DNA from: Hyphomicrobiales bacterium
GTDB lineage: Bacteria > Pseudomonadota > Alphaproteobacteria > Rhizobiales > Rhizobiaceae
Direction: 5' to 3'
Length of the DNA: 64,000 nucleotides
Assembly (NCBI GenBank): GCA_900471525.1
Contig: UCEZ01000034.1
Coordinates: 58,856 to 122,855, forward strand
This document shows, piece after piece, positions 29,806 to 40,719 of this stretch. A program made the translations under genes and the position numbers. The notes beneath the pieces are model-generated. The model was given only the letters and a program-made list of their open reading frames with translations. It was not told where the DNA came from and made no database searches. Position 1 is the stretch's first letter; the number at the start of each line of letters is the position of its first letter.

Positions 29806-31242
29806 ATGCCTGTCAGAAGAAACGCTGCCCAACCAACTGCAAGGACCGTCAAGAGCTCAAAAATACCCGCCGCACTTCAAGCCCCACGAGGAGTGAAGAC
29901 CTGGAAGGAAGCCGCCGACTGGCTGAAGATCCGCGGCATCGAAGATATCGAATGCATCACGCCCGACATCGCGGGTGTTCCGCGCGGCAAGATGATGCCG
30001 TCTTCGAAATTCACATCCAATACCTCGCTTGCACTGCCATCCGCGATCTACCGTCACACGATTTCCGGTGAATACCCCGAAGAAACGGGCAGCTTCCGCT
30101 ATGATAGCCGCGACAGCGACATCAAGCTCGTTCCAGACCTCTCGACCCTCTCGGTGGTCCCATGGGAAACCGACCCCACGGCGCAGGTAATCTGCGACAT
30201 TGCGGGTTCACAGGGTGAGAAAGTTCCCTATACGCCGCGCAACGTCCTGAAGCATGTGCTCGACCTCTACCACCAGAAGGGCTGGAAGCCGGTCGTAGCG
30301 CCTGAAATCGAGTTCTACCTGGTCGCCAAGAACGAGGACCCGGACTATCCGCTGCATCCGCCGAAAGGCCGCTCCGGCCGTGCCATCCAGGGTGGACAGG
30401 GCTATTCCATCGCCGGCGTCAACGAATTCGACGAACTGATCGACGACATCTATCATTTCTCGGAAAAGCAGGGCCTGGAGATTGACACGCTGATCCATGA
30501 GGAAGGCCCGGCGCAGCTGGAAATCAACCTTCGCCATGGGGACCCGATCGAGCTTGCCGACCAGGTCTTCATGTTCAAGCGGACGATTCGCGAGGCGGCA
30601 CTCAAGCACGGCATCTACGCGACCTTCATGGCCAAGCCGATGCAGGCGCAGGCCGGCTCCGCGATGCACATCCATCAGTCGGTGATCGAGGTGAATACGG
30701 GACGCAACCTGTTTTCCAACGCCGACGGCTCGGCCTCGAAGGAGTTTTTCTCCTTCATCGGCGGCATGCAGAAGTATATCCCGAAGGCTCTGTCGATGAT
30801 GGCGCCTTACGTGAATTCCTATCGCCGCCTGACGCCCGACATGTCGGCGCCGGTCAACAACGCCTGGGGCTACGACAACCGTACCACGGCCTTCCGCGTG
30901 CCGGTTTCGGAACCGGTGGCGCGGCGCGTCGAAAACCGTCTGCCGAGTTCGGATGCCAATCCGTATCTGGCGCTCGCCGCTTCGCTCGGCTGCGGCTATC
31001 TCGGTATCCTGGAAGCTCTGGAGCCCTCGGCGCCATCCGATGACACCGTTAATGACGGAACCATCGAACTGCCGCGCGGATTGCTGGAGGCCGTTTCGCT
31101 GCTTGAATCGGAGCCTGCGTTTGCAGAAGTCTTCAGTCCCGAATTCATCGCCATCTATGCAGGCGTGAAGCGTGGCGAGTTCGAAACCTTCATGCAGGTG
31201 ATCAGTCCCTGGGAACGCGAATACCTGCTTCTCAACGTCTGA
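29806..31242 (+). CDS. puuA: Gamma-glutamylputrescine synthetase (glutamine synthetase family)
   Basis: A 478-residue glutamine synthetase-fold ligase. GS signatures: an N-terminal beta-grasp region (about 30-130), metal-binding Glu residues in APEIEFYLV and LIHEEGPAQLEIN, and the ATP-site motif AGSAMHIHQSV. The chain length and the 'GVPRGK' N-terminal segment match the PuuA group, not GlnA, and the tyrosine-adenylylation loop of GlnA is absent. PuuA joins glutamate to putrescine as the first step of putrescine degradation. The next gene, 16 bp downstream, encodes a PuuB-type oxidase, which strongly supports this role. The pot transporter genes lie about 15 kb away. Other gamma-glutamyl-amine substrates are possible. 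Confidence 0.85.
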   Translation: MPVRRNAAQPTARTVKSSKIPAALQAPRGVKTWKEAADWLKIRGIEDIECITPDIAGVPRGKMMPSSKFTSNTSLALPSAIYRHTISGEYPEETGSFRYDSRDSDIKLVPDLSTLSVVPWETDPTAQVICDIAGSQGEKVPYTPRNVLKHVLDLYHQKGWKPVVAPEIEFYLVAKNEDPDYPLHPPKGRSGRAIQGGQGYSIAGVNEFDELIDDIYHFSEKQGLEIDTLIHEEGPAQLEINLRHGDPIELADQVFMFKRTIREAALKHGIYATFMAKPMQAQAGSAMHIHQSVIEVNTGRNLFSNADGSASKEFFSFIGGMQKYIPKALSMMAPYVNSYRRLTPDMSAPVNNAWGYDNRTTAFRVPVSEPVARRVENRLPSSDANPYLALAASLGCGYLGILEALEPSAPSDDTVNDGTIELPRGLLEAVSLLESEPAFAEVFSPEFIAIYAGVKRGEFETFMQVISPWEREYLLLNV

Positions 31243-31258
31243 TCCGAAAGGTGTCGTC

Positions 31259-32545
31259 ATGTCATGGCAAAGCCCGATCTCACCGGGGATATCCTGGTAT
31301 GAGTCCACTATTGCCGAGCGGCCGGAATATCCGGCCCTCCCCGGCTCGGTCGAGACGGATGTCGCGATCGTCGGCGGCGGCTTCACCGGCCTGCAGGCCG
31401 CCTACAATCTTGCTCTCAAGGGCGTTCGCGTCACATTGATCGATGCCTGTCGCTTCGGCGATGGCGCCTCGGGCCGCAATGGTGGACAGCTCGGCACCGG
31501 TCAGCGCTGGTCGCCGGAAGAGCTTGAGGATTCGCTCGGCTACGAGCGCTCCAAAGCTCTTTTCGATCTTGCCGAAGACGCAAAGAAGCACCTTCTCGAT
31601 TTTTCGTCCGCGCATGACATCGATATAGAATATGTCGAGGGGCAGATGAACGTCTGCCACAAGAAGCGCATGGAGAAGGATTACCGCGATAGCGTCGAGA
31701 TCGCCGCGACGCGTTATGGCTATCTCCATCAGAGCTTCATGGATCGTGACGAGACCGTCGCGCGGCTTGGTTCCGAGCGTTACCTTTTCGGTATCCGCGA
31801 CACCGGCACCGGTCACATCCAGCCGATGAAACTGCTCGTTGGACTTGCGAACCAGGCGGCTCTTGCCGGCGCTTCGCTGCACGAGCAGACCAAGGCGCTC
31901 AAGATCAACCAGGCCGGCGGCAGGGTGACGATCGAAACGGACAGGGGGACGATCCGTGCCGAACGCGCATTGATTGCCTGCAACGGCTATATCGGCAATC
32001 TCGAACCGGTGACGGCGCGACACGTCATGCCGATCCGCTCCTTCATTGGCGCCACGAAAGTCCTCAGTGATTTTCCGGATGTGCTCCCCGGTGGCGAAGC
32101 CGTCGCCGATTCGCGCTTCGTCGTGCGCTACTTCCGCAAATCGAAGGATGGGCGACTGCTCTTCGGTGGCCGCGAAGCCTATACCGCGGACAATCCACGC
32201 GATATTTCCGACCATATCCGCAGGCAGATCAGCGAAATCTACCCGTCGCTTGAGAATGTCGAGATGACGCATGCCTGGGGTGGCTCGGTCGGAATCACCC
32301 TGCCGCGCCAGCCCTTCGTGCGCGAGGTCATGCCGGGCGTCACCTCGATCGGAGGTTATTCCGGGCATGGCGTCATGCTGTCAAACTACTGTGGCAAGCT
32401 CTATGCCGACCTCATCACCGGCAACCGGTCGGATCTCGACCTTTTTAGGGAGCTGAACATTCCGGCATTCCCGGGCGGCACGCGGTTCCGCTCCGTGCTT
32501 TTGTTCCTCGCGCTCAGCTGGTATGCCTTGCGCGACAAATTCTGA
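31259..32545 (+). CDS. puuB: Gamma-glutamylputrescine oxidase (FAD-dependent)
   Basis: A 428-residue DAO-family flavoprotein. The FAD-binding Rossmann motif is VAIVGGGFTGLQAAYNLALKG (given here as its core GGGFTGLQAA at about residues 41-50), followed by DGASGRNGGQLGTGQRW, the usual second FAD contact in PuuB/OrdL proteins. The C-terminal GGYSGHGVMLSNYCGKLYAD is the conserved closing segment. PuuB oxidises gamma-glutamylputrescine to the aldehyde with release of ammonia and peroxide. It lies 16 bp behind puuA with its own RBS (AAAGGTG), so the two are cotranscribed. Amino acid oxidase activity on another substrate is the alternative. Confidence 0.87.
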   Translation: MSWQSPISPGISWYESTIAERPEYPALPGSVETDVAIVGGGFTGLQAAYNLALKGVRVTLIDACRFGDGASGRNGGQLGTGQRWSPEELEDSLGYERSKALFDLAEDAKKHLLDFSSAHDIDIEYVEGQMNVCHKKRMEKDYRDSVEIAATRYGYLHQSFMDRDETVARLGSERYLFGIRDTGTGHIQPMKLLVGLANQAALAGASLHEQTKALKINQAGGRVTIETDRGTIRAERALIACNGYIGNLEPVTARHVMPIRSFIGATKVLSDFPDVLPGGEAVADSRFVVRYFRKSKDGRLLFGGREAYTADNPRDISDHIRRQISEIYPSLENVEMTHAWGGSVGITLPRQPFVREVMPGVTSIGGYSGHGVMLSNYCGKLYADLITGNRSDLDLFRELNIPAFPGGTRFRSVLLFLALSWYALRDKF

Positions 32546-32656
32546 AAGCACAATTCCGAACGGCAGGCGAAACGCATTTTGTTGCATCGCACCCTAGCGC
32601 TTTTAAATCGATTAGATTATAAGCTCCCTCAGACCAGAACGAGATCGAGATTTCTC

Positions 32657-34132
32657 ATGAGCAGCCAGATCATTCCTGTGGAACCCTTTGACTATGTGGT
32701 TTTCGGAGGCACCGGCGACCTTGCCGAGCGCAAATTGCTTCCTGCCCTCTATCATCGCCAGCTGGACGGTCAACTGAGCGATCCGACCCGCATCATCGGC
32801 GCATCGCGCAGCGTGCTCAGCCACGAAGAATACCGCAAATTCGCCCAGGACGCCCTCAAGGAGCATCTCAAGAAGGGCGAATATGACGAAGCGCAGGTGA
32901 AGATCTTCACCGACCGCCTGTTCTACGTTCCCGTCGATGCCAAGTCGGACAATGGCTGGGACCAGTTGAAGCATCTTCTGGACGAAGGCAAGGATCGGGT
33001 TCGCGCCTTCTATCTCGCCGTCGCGCCAGCGATTTTCGGCGATATCTCCGAAAAGATCCGCGATCACAAGCTGATCACCAAGACGACACGGATCGTCGTC
33101 GAAAAGCCGATCGGCCGTGACCTTGCCTCGGCGCTCGAACTCAACGACACGATCGGCAAAGTGTTCAAGGAAGAGCAGATCTTCCGTATTGACCACTATC
33201 TCGGCAAGGAAACAGTGCAGAACCTGATGGCTCTGCGCTTTGCCAACACGCTCTATGAGCCGCTCTGGAATTCCTCCTATATCGATCACGTGCAGATCAC
33301 CGTTGCCGAATCCGTCGGACTTGAAAGCCGGGCAGGTTACTACGACAAGGCTGGCGCGCTGCGCGACATGGTGCAGAACCATATCCTCCAGCTTCTCTGC
33401 CTGGTCGCGATGGAAGTGCCACCGTCGATGAATGCGGAAGCGGTGCGCGACGAAAAGCTGAAGGTGCTGCGGGCGCTGAAGCCGATCACACCCGGCAATG
33501 TCGAGAAGATGACGGTGCGCGGCCAGTACAAGGCCGGCGCATCTGCCGGCGGCGCCGTCAAGGGCTATCTCGAAGAACTCGAAGGCGGCGTTTCCAATAC
33601 CGAGACCTTTGTCGCCATCAAGGCGGAAATCAATAACTGGCGCTGGGCCGGCGTGCCCTTCTACATCCGCACTGGCAAGCGCATGGCCGGTCGCATGTCG
33701 GAAATCGTCGTATCGTTCAAGTCGATCCCGCACTCGATCTTCGACGATGCCGCCGGCCGCATCGCCGCCAACCAGCTGATCATCCGGCTACAGCCGGACG
33801 AAGGCGTCAAGCAGTCGTTGATGATCAAGGACCCGGGTCCGGGGGGCATGCGCCTGCGCAACGTCTCGCTCGACATGACCTTCGCGGAAGCCTTCAACGC
33901 CCGCAGTGCTGATGCCTATGAGCGCCTGCTGCTCGACGTTGTGCGCAACAACCAGACGCTGTTCATGCGCCGCGACGAAGTCGAGGCCGCTTGGCGCTGG
34001 GTCGATCCGATCCTGAAATCCTGGGAAGCCGTCGGCCAGCAGGTCCAATCCTATACGGCCGGAACCTGGGGCCCAAGCCAGGCGATCGCGCTCATCGAGC
34101 GTGATGGCCGCACCTGGCACGAAGTGATCTGA
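32657..34132 (+). CDS. zwf: Glucose-6-phosphate 1-dehydrogenase
   Basis: A 491-residue dehydrogenase, oxidising glucose 6-phosphate to 6-phosphogluconolactone with NADP(+) in the cytoplasm. The N-terminal nucleotide-binding motif is FGGTGDLAERKLLPAL. The active-site signature RIDHYLGKETVQNL lies at about residues 177-190 and includes the catalytic His. The length is standard. The ATG at 32657 begins MSSQIIPVEPFDY; in-frame codons upstream extend the protein without homology. It is the first gene of a zwf-pgl-edd operon; pgl follows 11 bp later. Rhizobia use the Entner-Doudoroff route as the main path for hexoses. Confidence 0.97.
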   Translation: MSSQIIPVEPFDYVVFGGTGDLAERKLLPALYHRQLDGQLSDPTRIIGASRSVLSHEEYRKFAQDALKEHLKKGEYDEAQVKIFTDRLFYVPVDAKSDNGWDQLKHLLDEGKDRVRAFYLAVAPAIFGDISEKIRDHKLITKTTRIVVEKPIGRDLASALELNDTIGKVFKEEQIFRIDHYLGKETVQNLMALRFANTLYEPLWNSSYIDHVQITVAESVGLESRAGYYDKAGALRDMVQNHILQLLCLVAMEVPPSMNAEAVRDEKLKVLRALKPITPGNVEKMTVRGQYKAGASAGGAVKGYLEELEGGVSNTETFVAIKAEINNWRWAGVPFYIRTGKRMAGRMSEIVVSFKSIPHSIFDDAAGRIAANQLIIRLQPDEGVKQSLMIKDPGPGGMRLRNVSLDMTFAEAFNARSADAYERLLLDVVRNNQTLFMRRDEVEAAWRWVDPILKSWEAVGQQVQSYTAGTWGPSQAIALIERDGRTWHEVI

Positions 34133-34143
34133 GGGCTGACGAG

Positions 34144-34842
34144 ATGACGGCTGCGATGCATGTTTTCGACAATGGTGCGGCACTGGCAGAGGGTCTGGCC
34201 GAAGCCGTGGCTTCTGCCCTGTCCGCAGCGATTGTGGAACGGGGCGAAGCCAGCATCGCCGTCTCCGGCGGTTCAACGCCGAAAGCGTTTTTCAAAGCCT
34301 TGTCCGGCAAGGTGATAGACTGGCCAAAGGTGACTGTCACGCTGGTCGATGAACGTTTCGTGGAGCCGGATAGCGATCGATCCAATGAGAAGCTTGTTCG
34401 CGACAATCTCTTGATCAATGCGGCTGCAGTGGCGAAGCTTGAGCCGCTTTACTATCCGACGGCTTCCGCCGAAGAAGCGGCAGCCACAGCATCGAGACAG
34501 ACGGCCGGTATCGGCTGCCCCTTCGATATCGCCATTCTCGGCATGGGTGGCGATGGTCATACGGCTTCATTCTTTCCCGGCGGTTCACGCCTTGCCGAGG
34601 CGCTCAACCCGGTCACGCCGCGCGGCGTGATGACGATGGAAGCCGAGGGCGCTGGCGAGCCGCGCCTGACATTCACATTCTCCAGCCTTCAGGATGCCCG
34701 ACTTCTGGTGCTCCATATCGAGGGAGCGGCCAAGAAGGACGTTCTTGCCAAGGCTGAAGCGCCCGGTGACGAGGCGGAGATGCCGATCCGGGCGATACTG
34801 CGCCGGGCTGCCTCCCCGCTGCAGATTTACTGGGCACCTTAA
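34144..34842 (+). CDS. pgl: 6-phosphogluconolactonase
   Basis: A 232-residue enzyme of the NagB/DevB type that hydrolyses 6-phosphogluconolactone to 6-phosphogluconate. Characteristic segments are AVSGGSTPKAFFKAL near residue 40, VTLVDERFV near 66 and ILGMGGDGHTASFFPG near 135, which together form the sugar-phosphate site. Middle gene of zwf-pgl-edd: 11 bp after zwf and 85 bp before edd. Confidence 0.96.
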   Translation: MTAAMHVFDNGAALAEGLAEAVASALSAAIVERGEASIAVSGGSTPKAFFKALSGKVIDWPKVTVTLVDERFVEPDSDRSNEKLVRDNLLINAAAVAKLEPLYYPTASAEEAAATASRQTAGIGCPFDIAILGMGGDGHTASFFPGGSRLAEALNPVTPRGVMTMEAEGAGEPRLTFTFSSLQDARLLVLHIEGAAKKDVLAKAEAPGDEAEMPIRAILRRAASPLQIYWAP

Positions 34843-34927
34843 AAGCCCGATATCCGGGGACCCAAGACCCGGATGAACGAAACCATGCAGACCACAGGAG
34901 TGGCGAACACTCCGGAACAGGATTGCC

Positions 34928-36748
34928 ATGTCCGCCGACAGCCGCATTGCCGCGATCACCGCCCGTATCGTCGAACGCTCCAAGCCCTACCGCGAGCCCT
35001 ATCTAGCGCGCGTTCGCGCTGCCGCATCCAAGCGCGTCACCCGGTCCGTACTCGGCTGCGGCAACCTTGCCCATGGCTTTGCCGTCTGTTCCCCCTCGGA
35101 GAAGGTGGCCCTCTCCGGTGACGAGGTACCCAATCTCGGGATCATCACCTCCTACAACGACATGCTCTCCGCCCATCAGCCGTTCGAAACCTATCCGGCG
35201 CTCATTCGCCAGGCAGCGCACGAAGTCGGCGGCGTGGCTCAGGTGGCCGGCGGCGTGCCGGCCATGTGCGATGGCGTCACCCAGGGACAGCCGGGCATGG
35301 AGCTGTCGCTGTTTTCGCGCGACCTGATCGCCATGGCGGCGGGCGTCGGCCTGTCGCACAACATGTTCGACAGTACCGTTTACCTCGGCGTCTGCGACAA
35401 GATCGTTCCTGGTCTGATGATTGCCGCCATGACCTTCGGCCACCTGCCTGCCGTGTTCATTCCAGCTGGCCCGATGACGACAGGCCTGCCGAACGACGAA
35501 AAATCCCGCGTCCGCCAGCTTTTTGCGGAAGGCAAGGTTGGCCGCGACGAGCTGCTCGAGGCGGAATCGAAATCCTATCACGGCCCCGGCACCTGCACGT
35601 TTTACGGCACCGCCAATTCCAACCAGATGCTGATGGAGATCATGGGCTTCCACCTGCCCGGCGCATCCTTCATCAATCCGGGTACGCCGCTGCGCGACGC
35701 TCTGACCAGAGAAGCGACCAAACGCGCGCTGGCAATTACCGCGCTCGGCAACGAATACACGCCGGCCGGCGAAATGATCGACGAGCGCTCGATCGTCAAC
35801 GGCGTCATCGGCCTGCATGCGACCGGCGGCTCGACCAACCACACCATGCACCTTGTCGCCATGGCCCGTTCGGCCGGCATCGCGCTGACATGGCAGGATA
35901 TTTCCGAGCTTTCCGACATCATTCCGCTGCTTGCCCGCGTTTACCCGAACGGTCTTGCCGATGTGAACCACTTCCACGCCGCGGGCGGCATGGGTTACCT
36001 GATCAGTCAGCTTCTGAAGCACGGCCTGCTGCACGACGACGTGCGCACCGTCTTCGGCCAGGGGCTTGAGGCCTATGCGATCGACGTCAAGCTCGGCGAG
36101 AACGGCACCGTCGCGCGCGAGCCGGCTCCGGAACAGAGCCATGATCCGAAAGTGCTTTCGACCGTCGAACATCCTTTCCAGCATTCAGGCGGGCTTAAGA
36201 TGCTGACCGGAAATCTCGGCAAGGCCGTCATCAAGATTTCGGCCGTCAAGCCGGAACGCCATGTCGTCGAAGCGCCGGCGAAGATCTTCCACGATCAATC
36301 GGAACTGCAGACGGCTTTCAAGGAAGGCAAGCTCGAGGGCGACTTCATCGCCGTCGTCCGCTTCCAGGGGCCGAAGGCCAACGGCATGCCGGAACTGCAC
36401 AAGCTGACCACCGTGCTCGGCATCCTGCAGGACCGCGGCCAGACGGTCGCGCTGGTGACCGATGGCCGCATGTCCGGCGCCTCCGGCAAGGTGCCTTCGG
36501 CGATCCACATGACACCGGAAGCCAAGGACGGCGGCCCGATCTCGAAGATCCGCGAAGGCGACATCATCCGGCTCGATGCCATCCACGGCACGATCCAGGT
36601 GCTTGTCGATGCCGCGGAACTGGCCGGCCGCCAGCCTGCGGAGGCCGATCTGTCGGAGAACGACTTCGGCATGGGACGAGAAATGTTCGCCCCCTTCCGC
36701 GCAGCCGTCGGCGCAGCCGACCACGGTGCCAGTGTATTCTTTCACTGA
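34928..36748 (+). CDS. edd: Phosphogluconate dehydratase
   Basis: A 606-residue iron-sulfur dehydratase that converts 6-phosphogluconate to 2-keto-3-deoxy-6-phosphogluconate, the first committed Entner-Doudoroff step. IlvD/Edd family signatures: [20 protein letters not shown] (about residues 115-134), [31 protein letters not shown] and, near the C-terminus, [16 protein letters not shown]. The cysteines in the first three contribute to the 4Fe-4S cluster. Length matches Edd. Last gene of the operon, closed by a terminator at 36757. The aldolase gene eda is not in the window. Confidence 0.97.
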   Translation: MSADSRIAAITARIVERSKPYREPYLARVRAAASKRVTRSVLGCGNLAHGFAVCSPSEKVALSGDEVPNLGIITSYNDMLSAHQPFETYPALIRQAAHEVGGVAQVAGGVPAMCDGVTQGQPGMELSLFSRDLIAMAAGVGLSHNMFDSTVYLGVCDKIVPGLMIAAMTFGHLPAVFIPAGPMTTGLPNDEKSRVRQLFAEGKVGRDELLEAESKSYHGPGTCTFYGTANSNQMLMEIMGFHLPGASFINPGTPLRDALTREATKRALAITALGNEYTPAGEMIDERSIVNGVIGLHATGGSTNHTMHLVAMARSAGIALTWQDISELSDIIPLLARVYPNGLADVNHFHAAGGMGYLISQLLKHGLLHDDVRTVFGQGLEAYAIDVKLGENGTVAREPAPEQSHDPKVLSTVEHPFQHSGGLKMLTGNLGKAVIKISAVKPERHVVEAPAKIFHDQSELQTAFKEGKLEGDFIAVVRFQGPKANGMPELHKLTTVLGILQDRGQTVALVTDGRMSGASGKVPSAIHMTPEAKDGGPISKIREGDIIRLDAIHGTIQVLVDAAELAGRQPAEADLSENDFGMGREMFAPFRAAVGAADHGASVFFH

Positions 36749-36756
36749 GGACGGAC

Positions 36757-36787
36757 GCCCTGGAGTGAAACCGGGGCCTTCATTTTT
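36757..36787 (+). terminator. Terminator of the zwf-pgl-edd operon
   Basis: GCCCTGG and CCGGGGC pair as a 7-bp stem (one G-T pair) around AGTGAAA, followed by CTTCATTTTT, 9 bp after the edd stop codon. Confidence 0.65.
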
Positions 36788-36795
36788 CGGGTGAT

Positions 36796-37161
36796 TTACG
36801 GCAGCGGCCCGGGGTGCATGTCGCTCCGGCCATCATAGCGCTCGATGTTCAGGTCAAAGATATCGATGCCCTCGATACAGCGGGCATTGACCGACACGCG
36901 CTCGCCGGGATAGCCGCTGCGCATCAGGGCGACACCGCATGTCGGGCAAAAATGGTGGCCTTCGGTGACGCAGCGCCAGACATAGGTCGAGATGCGCCGC
37001 TTTTCGCTGACCAGAGTCACCTTGTTCGCCGGAACTTTCCAATGAAGGAAGCCGGAGCGCCGGCATGTCGAGCAGTTGCATTCGACCAGCTCGGAAATCT
37101 CTTCATCGACTTCAAGGCAGATATCGCCGCAGTGACAGGATAGGCGATAGGGTGGTTTCAT
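36796..37161 (-). CDS. GFA family (glutathione-dependent formaldehyde-activating) protein
   Basis: A 121-residue zinc-binding protein of the GFA/Mss4-like fold. All expected cysteine pairs are present: SCHCGDI (residues 9-11), ECNCSTCRRSG (about 28-33) and FCPTCGVALM (about 72-75). The fold is shared with enzymes that condense glutathione with formaldehyde, but many members have other or unknown roles. It is a single gene convergent with edd. The ribosome site is weak. No formaldehyde dehydrogenase gene is nearby, so the biochemical role is open. Confidence 0.85.
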   Translation of the reverse strand: MKPPYRLSCHCGDICLEVDEEISELVECNCSTCRRSGFLHWKVPANKVTLVSEKRRISTYVWRCVTEGHHFCPTCGVALMRSGYPGERVSVNARCIEGIDIFDLNIERYDGRSDMHPGPLP

Positions 37162-37350
37162 CGGTCATTGTCTCGCTTCTGTCTGCAAGCTCTATCAATC
37201 CGCCTCTTGCGTATGAAGTCAAGCGCACAGACCAGCCTCCTGCAAGGCTCGGCATTCAACTTTTCGAGTGATGAGCCAACGCGGATGCCCGTCTGCCAAA
37301 GGCAGGACGAGCAATACCAATACCGTCGCCGTCAGAAGAAAACCTGCAGC

Positions 37351-37758
37351 TCAGCTGTAAATGTCGAGCACGCGGTTGCGGTGGTTGGGGTGCGTCGAAT
37401 AGACGAAGATGCGGTTAAGGTCGCGCTCCGACATCAGGCGCAGAAAACGCGCTTCGATGATGTTGTTGGCATGCACGCGCTTGACGATGCAGCCGACCAT
37501 GCCGATGCGGGCACTTGGAACATCGAGATAGAAGTTCTGCGGCAGCTTGAACTGCGTGGCGATCCCGAGAACGGCACTGCTTTTCGATATCTTCAGCAAT
37601 TCACAGCGGCGCGAGGTCAGGTTCAGCATACCGTTTTCGGTATATTCGATCCGTGCCTCGTTGCGCGTGTCCTCCATCGGGAAATTCGCTTCCCGGTCAT
37701 ACATGAAGGATTCTTCCTTGCTGAGATATGTCGGCTTGTCGGATGCCTGTCCCCGCAT
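37351..37758 (-). CDS. PilZ-like small protein
   Basis: A 135-residue protein. The middle (about residues 30-110) alternates beta strands in a PilZ-like order, with a basic-hydrophobic opening (RNEARIEYTENGMLNL), a strand-turn segment LLKISKSSAVLGI in place of the usual D-x-S-x-x-G motif, and GMVGCIVKRVHANNIIEARF. The c-di-GMP-binding RxxxR motif is not clearly complete, so binding is doubtful. The ATG at 37758 has AGGGAG 7 nt upstream; an ATG at 37704 also has a purine-rich site. It stands alone between the GFA gene and the agl operon. Rhizobia have several such degenerate PilZ proteins. Confidence 0.55.
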   Translation of the reverse strand: MRGQASDKPTYLSKEESFMYDREANFPMEDTRNEARIEYTENGMLNLTSRRCELLKISKSSAVLGIATQFKLPQNFYLDVPSARIGMVGCIVKRVHANNIIEARFLRLMSERDLNRIFVYSTHPNHRNRVLDIYS

Positions 37759-37843
37759 CTTATGCTCCCTTGCGATGTTTGAGGAACTTTAGCATCGGAG
37801 ATTTAACAGAGCGTGAGTCGGAACCTTCCATTAGAACAAAAAA

Positions 37844-37880
37844 CGCAAAACCCGCCCGGAAATGCAATCCAGACGGGTTC
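37844..37880 (-). terminator. Probable terminator of the agl operon
   Basis: On the minus strand an imperfect stem (AACCCGTCTGGA against TCCGGGCGGGTT, two mismatches) is followed by TTTGCGTTTTTTG, about 20 bp after the aglK stop codon. Confidence 0.55.
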
Positions 37881-37900
37881 GAAAAACATCGGCGATCCCG

Positions 37901-38989
<1,089 letters not shown>

Positions 38990-39051
38990 GTCATCCTCCC
39001 CTTCATTCTCTCATTCTTTGACCGGTCCTTACGGGTACCGGCTGGTTCTGA

Positions 39052-40719
39052 TTATTCGACCCGGGCGAAAAAGCCGCTCCAGGCCGGTAGCGTGATGTTG
39101 TCTTCATTCAATTGCGATCCAAAGCCGTGACCGCCGAGCACGTCGAGCTTTTCGATCGGTCGCACAACCGTGACCGGCTCGGCGCTCATGTTGAACAGGC
39201 AGAGGATCGTCTCATTGCCGAATTTCCGTTCGAAACCGAGCAGCGGCGCTTCGTAAGGGCGAAACTCGATCTCGCCCTTGGCAAAGGCCGGGTACTGTTT
39301 GCGGAACGCGAGAAAAGACCGGTAGTGGTTGAGTACCGAATTCGGGTCCGTCTGCTGTTCCGAGACCGCACGGCCGAGATGTTCCTTCGGTACCGGAAGC
39401 CAGGGCTTGCCCTCCCCAAAGCCGCCGTTGACGGCATTTTTTTCCCAGACCATCGGCGTGCGGCAGCCATCGCGGCCCTTGAAATCCGGCCAGAATTGGA
39501 TGCCGTAGGGATCCTGCAGATCCTCAAAGGCGAGATCGGCTTCCGTCAGGCCAAGTTCTTCGCCCTGATAGATGCAGACAGAGCCACGCAGGGTCATCAG
39601 CAGGCTGGCGAGGAATTTCGCATGCGCTTCATGATCGGCAATGCCCAAGCCCCAGCGGCTGACATGGCGCACGACGTCGTGATTGGAAAAGGCCCAGCAG
39701 GCCCAGCCTTCCGGCGCGGCCCTGGCGAAGTCATGCAGAACCTGCGCGACCCCCGCCGGCGTCAGCGGATCGGGCGCAAGGAACTCGAAGGCATAGCACA
39801 TGTGCATCTTGTCATTGCCGGACGTGTACTGCCCGGCAATCTCCAGACCGATCTGGCTGTCGCCGACTTCACCGACCGCAGCGATTGCCGGAAATTCGTC
39901 CATCACGGCGCGGAAGCGCTTGAGGAATTCGAGATTCTCCGGCCGGTTCTTGTCGTAGAGATGTTCCTGATAATTGTACGGATTGACCGCCGGTGCCGTG
40001 TTGGCATTGCGGCGTTCCGGTGCCAGCGCCGGATTGTCGCGCAGTTCCAAATCGTGGAAATAGAAGTTGATCGTATCCAGCCGGAAGCCGTCGACGCCGC
40101 GCTCCAGCCAGAAGCGCTCGACGGCCAGAAGCGCTTCCTGAACCTCGGGATTGTGCAGGTTGAGGTCGGGTTGCGAGGTCAGGAAGTTGTGCATGTAATA
40201 TTGCAGCCGCGTCGGATCCCACTGCCACGCCGAGCCGCCGAAGATCGACATCCAGTTGTTCGGCGGCGTGCCGTCCGGTTTGGAATCCGACCAGACATAC
40301 CAATTCGCCTTTGGATTGAAGCGGCTGGAGCGGCTTTCGACGAACCAGGGATGCTGATCCGACGTATGGGACAGCACCAGATCGATCATCACGCGGATGC
40401 CGAGGCGATGCGCTTCGGCGATCAGGTCATCGAAATCGGCAAGCAGACCGAAGATCGGATCAACGCCGTTATAGTTCGACACGTCGTAGCCGAAGTCCTT
40501 CATAGGCGACGTGAAGAACGGCGAAATCCAGATCGCATCCACACCAAGCGAGGCGACATGCGGCAGCCGGGCGGTGATGCCCTTCAGGTCGCCGATGCCG
40601 TCGCCGTTGCTATCCTGGTAGGAGCGCGGATAGATCTGATAGATCACAGCGCCACGCCACCAGTCCCGGTCGGCCTGCAATGTGGAACCACTCGCCTGGG
40701 TATTACTCACGTTCATCAT
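39052..40719 (-). CDS. aglA: Alpha-glucosidase (GH13)
   Basis: A 555-residue cytoplasmic glycoside hydrolase family 13 enzyme that releases glucose from imported alpha-glucosides such as sucrose, maltose and trehalose. The four GH13 regions are visible: DLVLSHTSDQH, GFRLDTINFYFHD (nucleophile Asp), AAVGEVGDSQ (acid/base Glu) and FSNHDVVRH (third Asp). YQIYPRSYQDSNGDGIGDLKG, shown here as YQIYPRSYQDSNGDG, is the usual N-terminal calcium-type segment. Start at the double ATG 40719/40716 inside the 3' end of a small upstream gene, suggesting translational coupling. The chain shape is that of oligo-1,6-glucosidase/AglA. Confidence 0.92.
   Translation of the reverse strand: MMNVSNTQASGSTLQADRDWWRGAVIYQIYPRSYQDSNGDGIGDLKGITARLPHVASLGVDAIWISPFFTSPMKDFGYDVSNYNGVDPIFGLLADFDDLIAEAHRLGIRVMIDLVLSHTSDQHPWFVESRSSRFNPKANWYVWSDSKPDGTPPNNWMSIFGGSAWQWDPTRLQYYMHNFLTSQPDLNLHNPEVQEALLAVERFWLERGVDGFRLDTINFYFHDLELRDNPALAPERRNANTAPAVNPYNYQEHLYDKNRPENLEFLKRFRAVMDEFPAIAAVGEVGDSQIGLEIAGQYTSGNDKMHMCYAFEFLAPDPLTPAGVAQVLHDFARAAPEGWACWAFSNHDVVRHVSRWGLGIADHEAHAKFLASLLMTLRGSVCIYQGEELGLTEADLAFEDLQDPYGIQFWPDFKGRDGCRTPMVWEKNAVNGGFGEGKPWLPVPKEHLGRAVSEQQTDPNSVLNHYRSFLAFRKQYPAFAKGEIEFRPYEAPLLGFERKFGNETILCLFNMSAEPVTVVRPIEKLDVLGGHGFGSQLNEDNITLPAWSGFFARVE

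Noticed and set aside
35003..36184. A minus-strand frame antisense to edd
   Set aside because: Edd on the plus strand has all its iron-sulfur motifs; the reverse frame is a compositional artefact.
37351..37758. Firm assignment as a c-di-GMP-binding PilZ protein
   Set aside because: The RxxxR and D-x-S-x-x-G motifs are not both present, so only a PilZ-like label is given.
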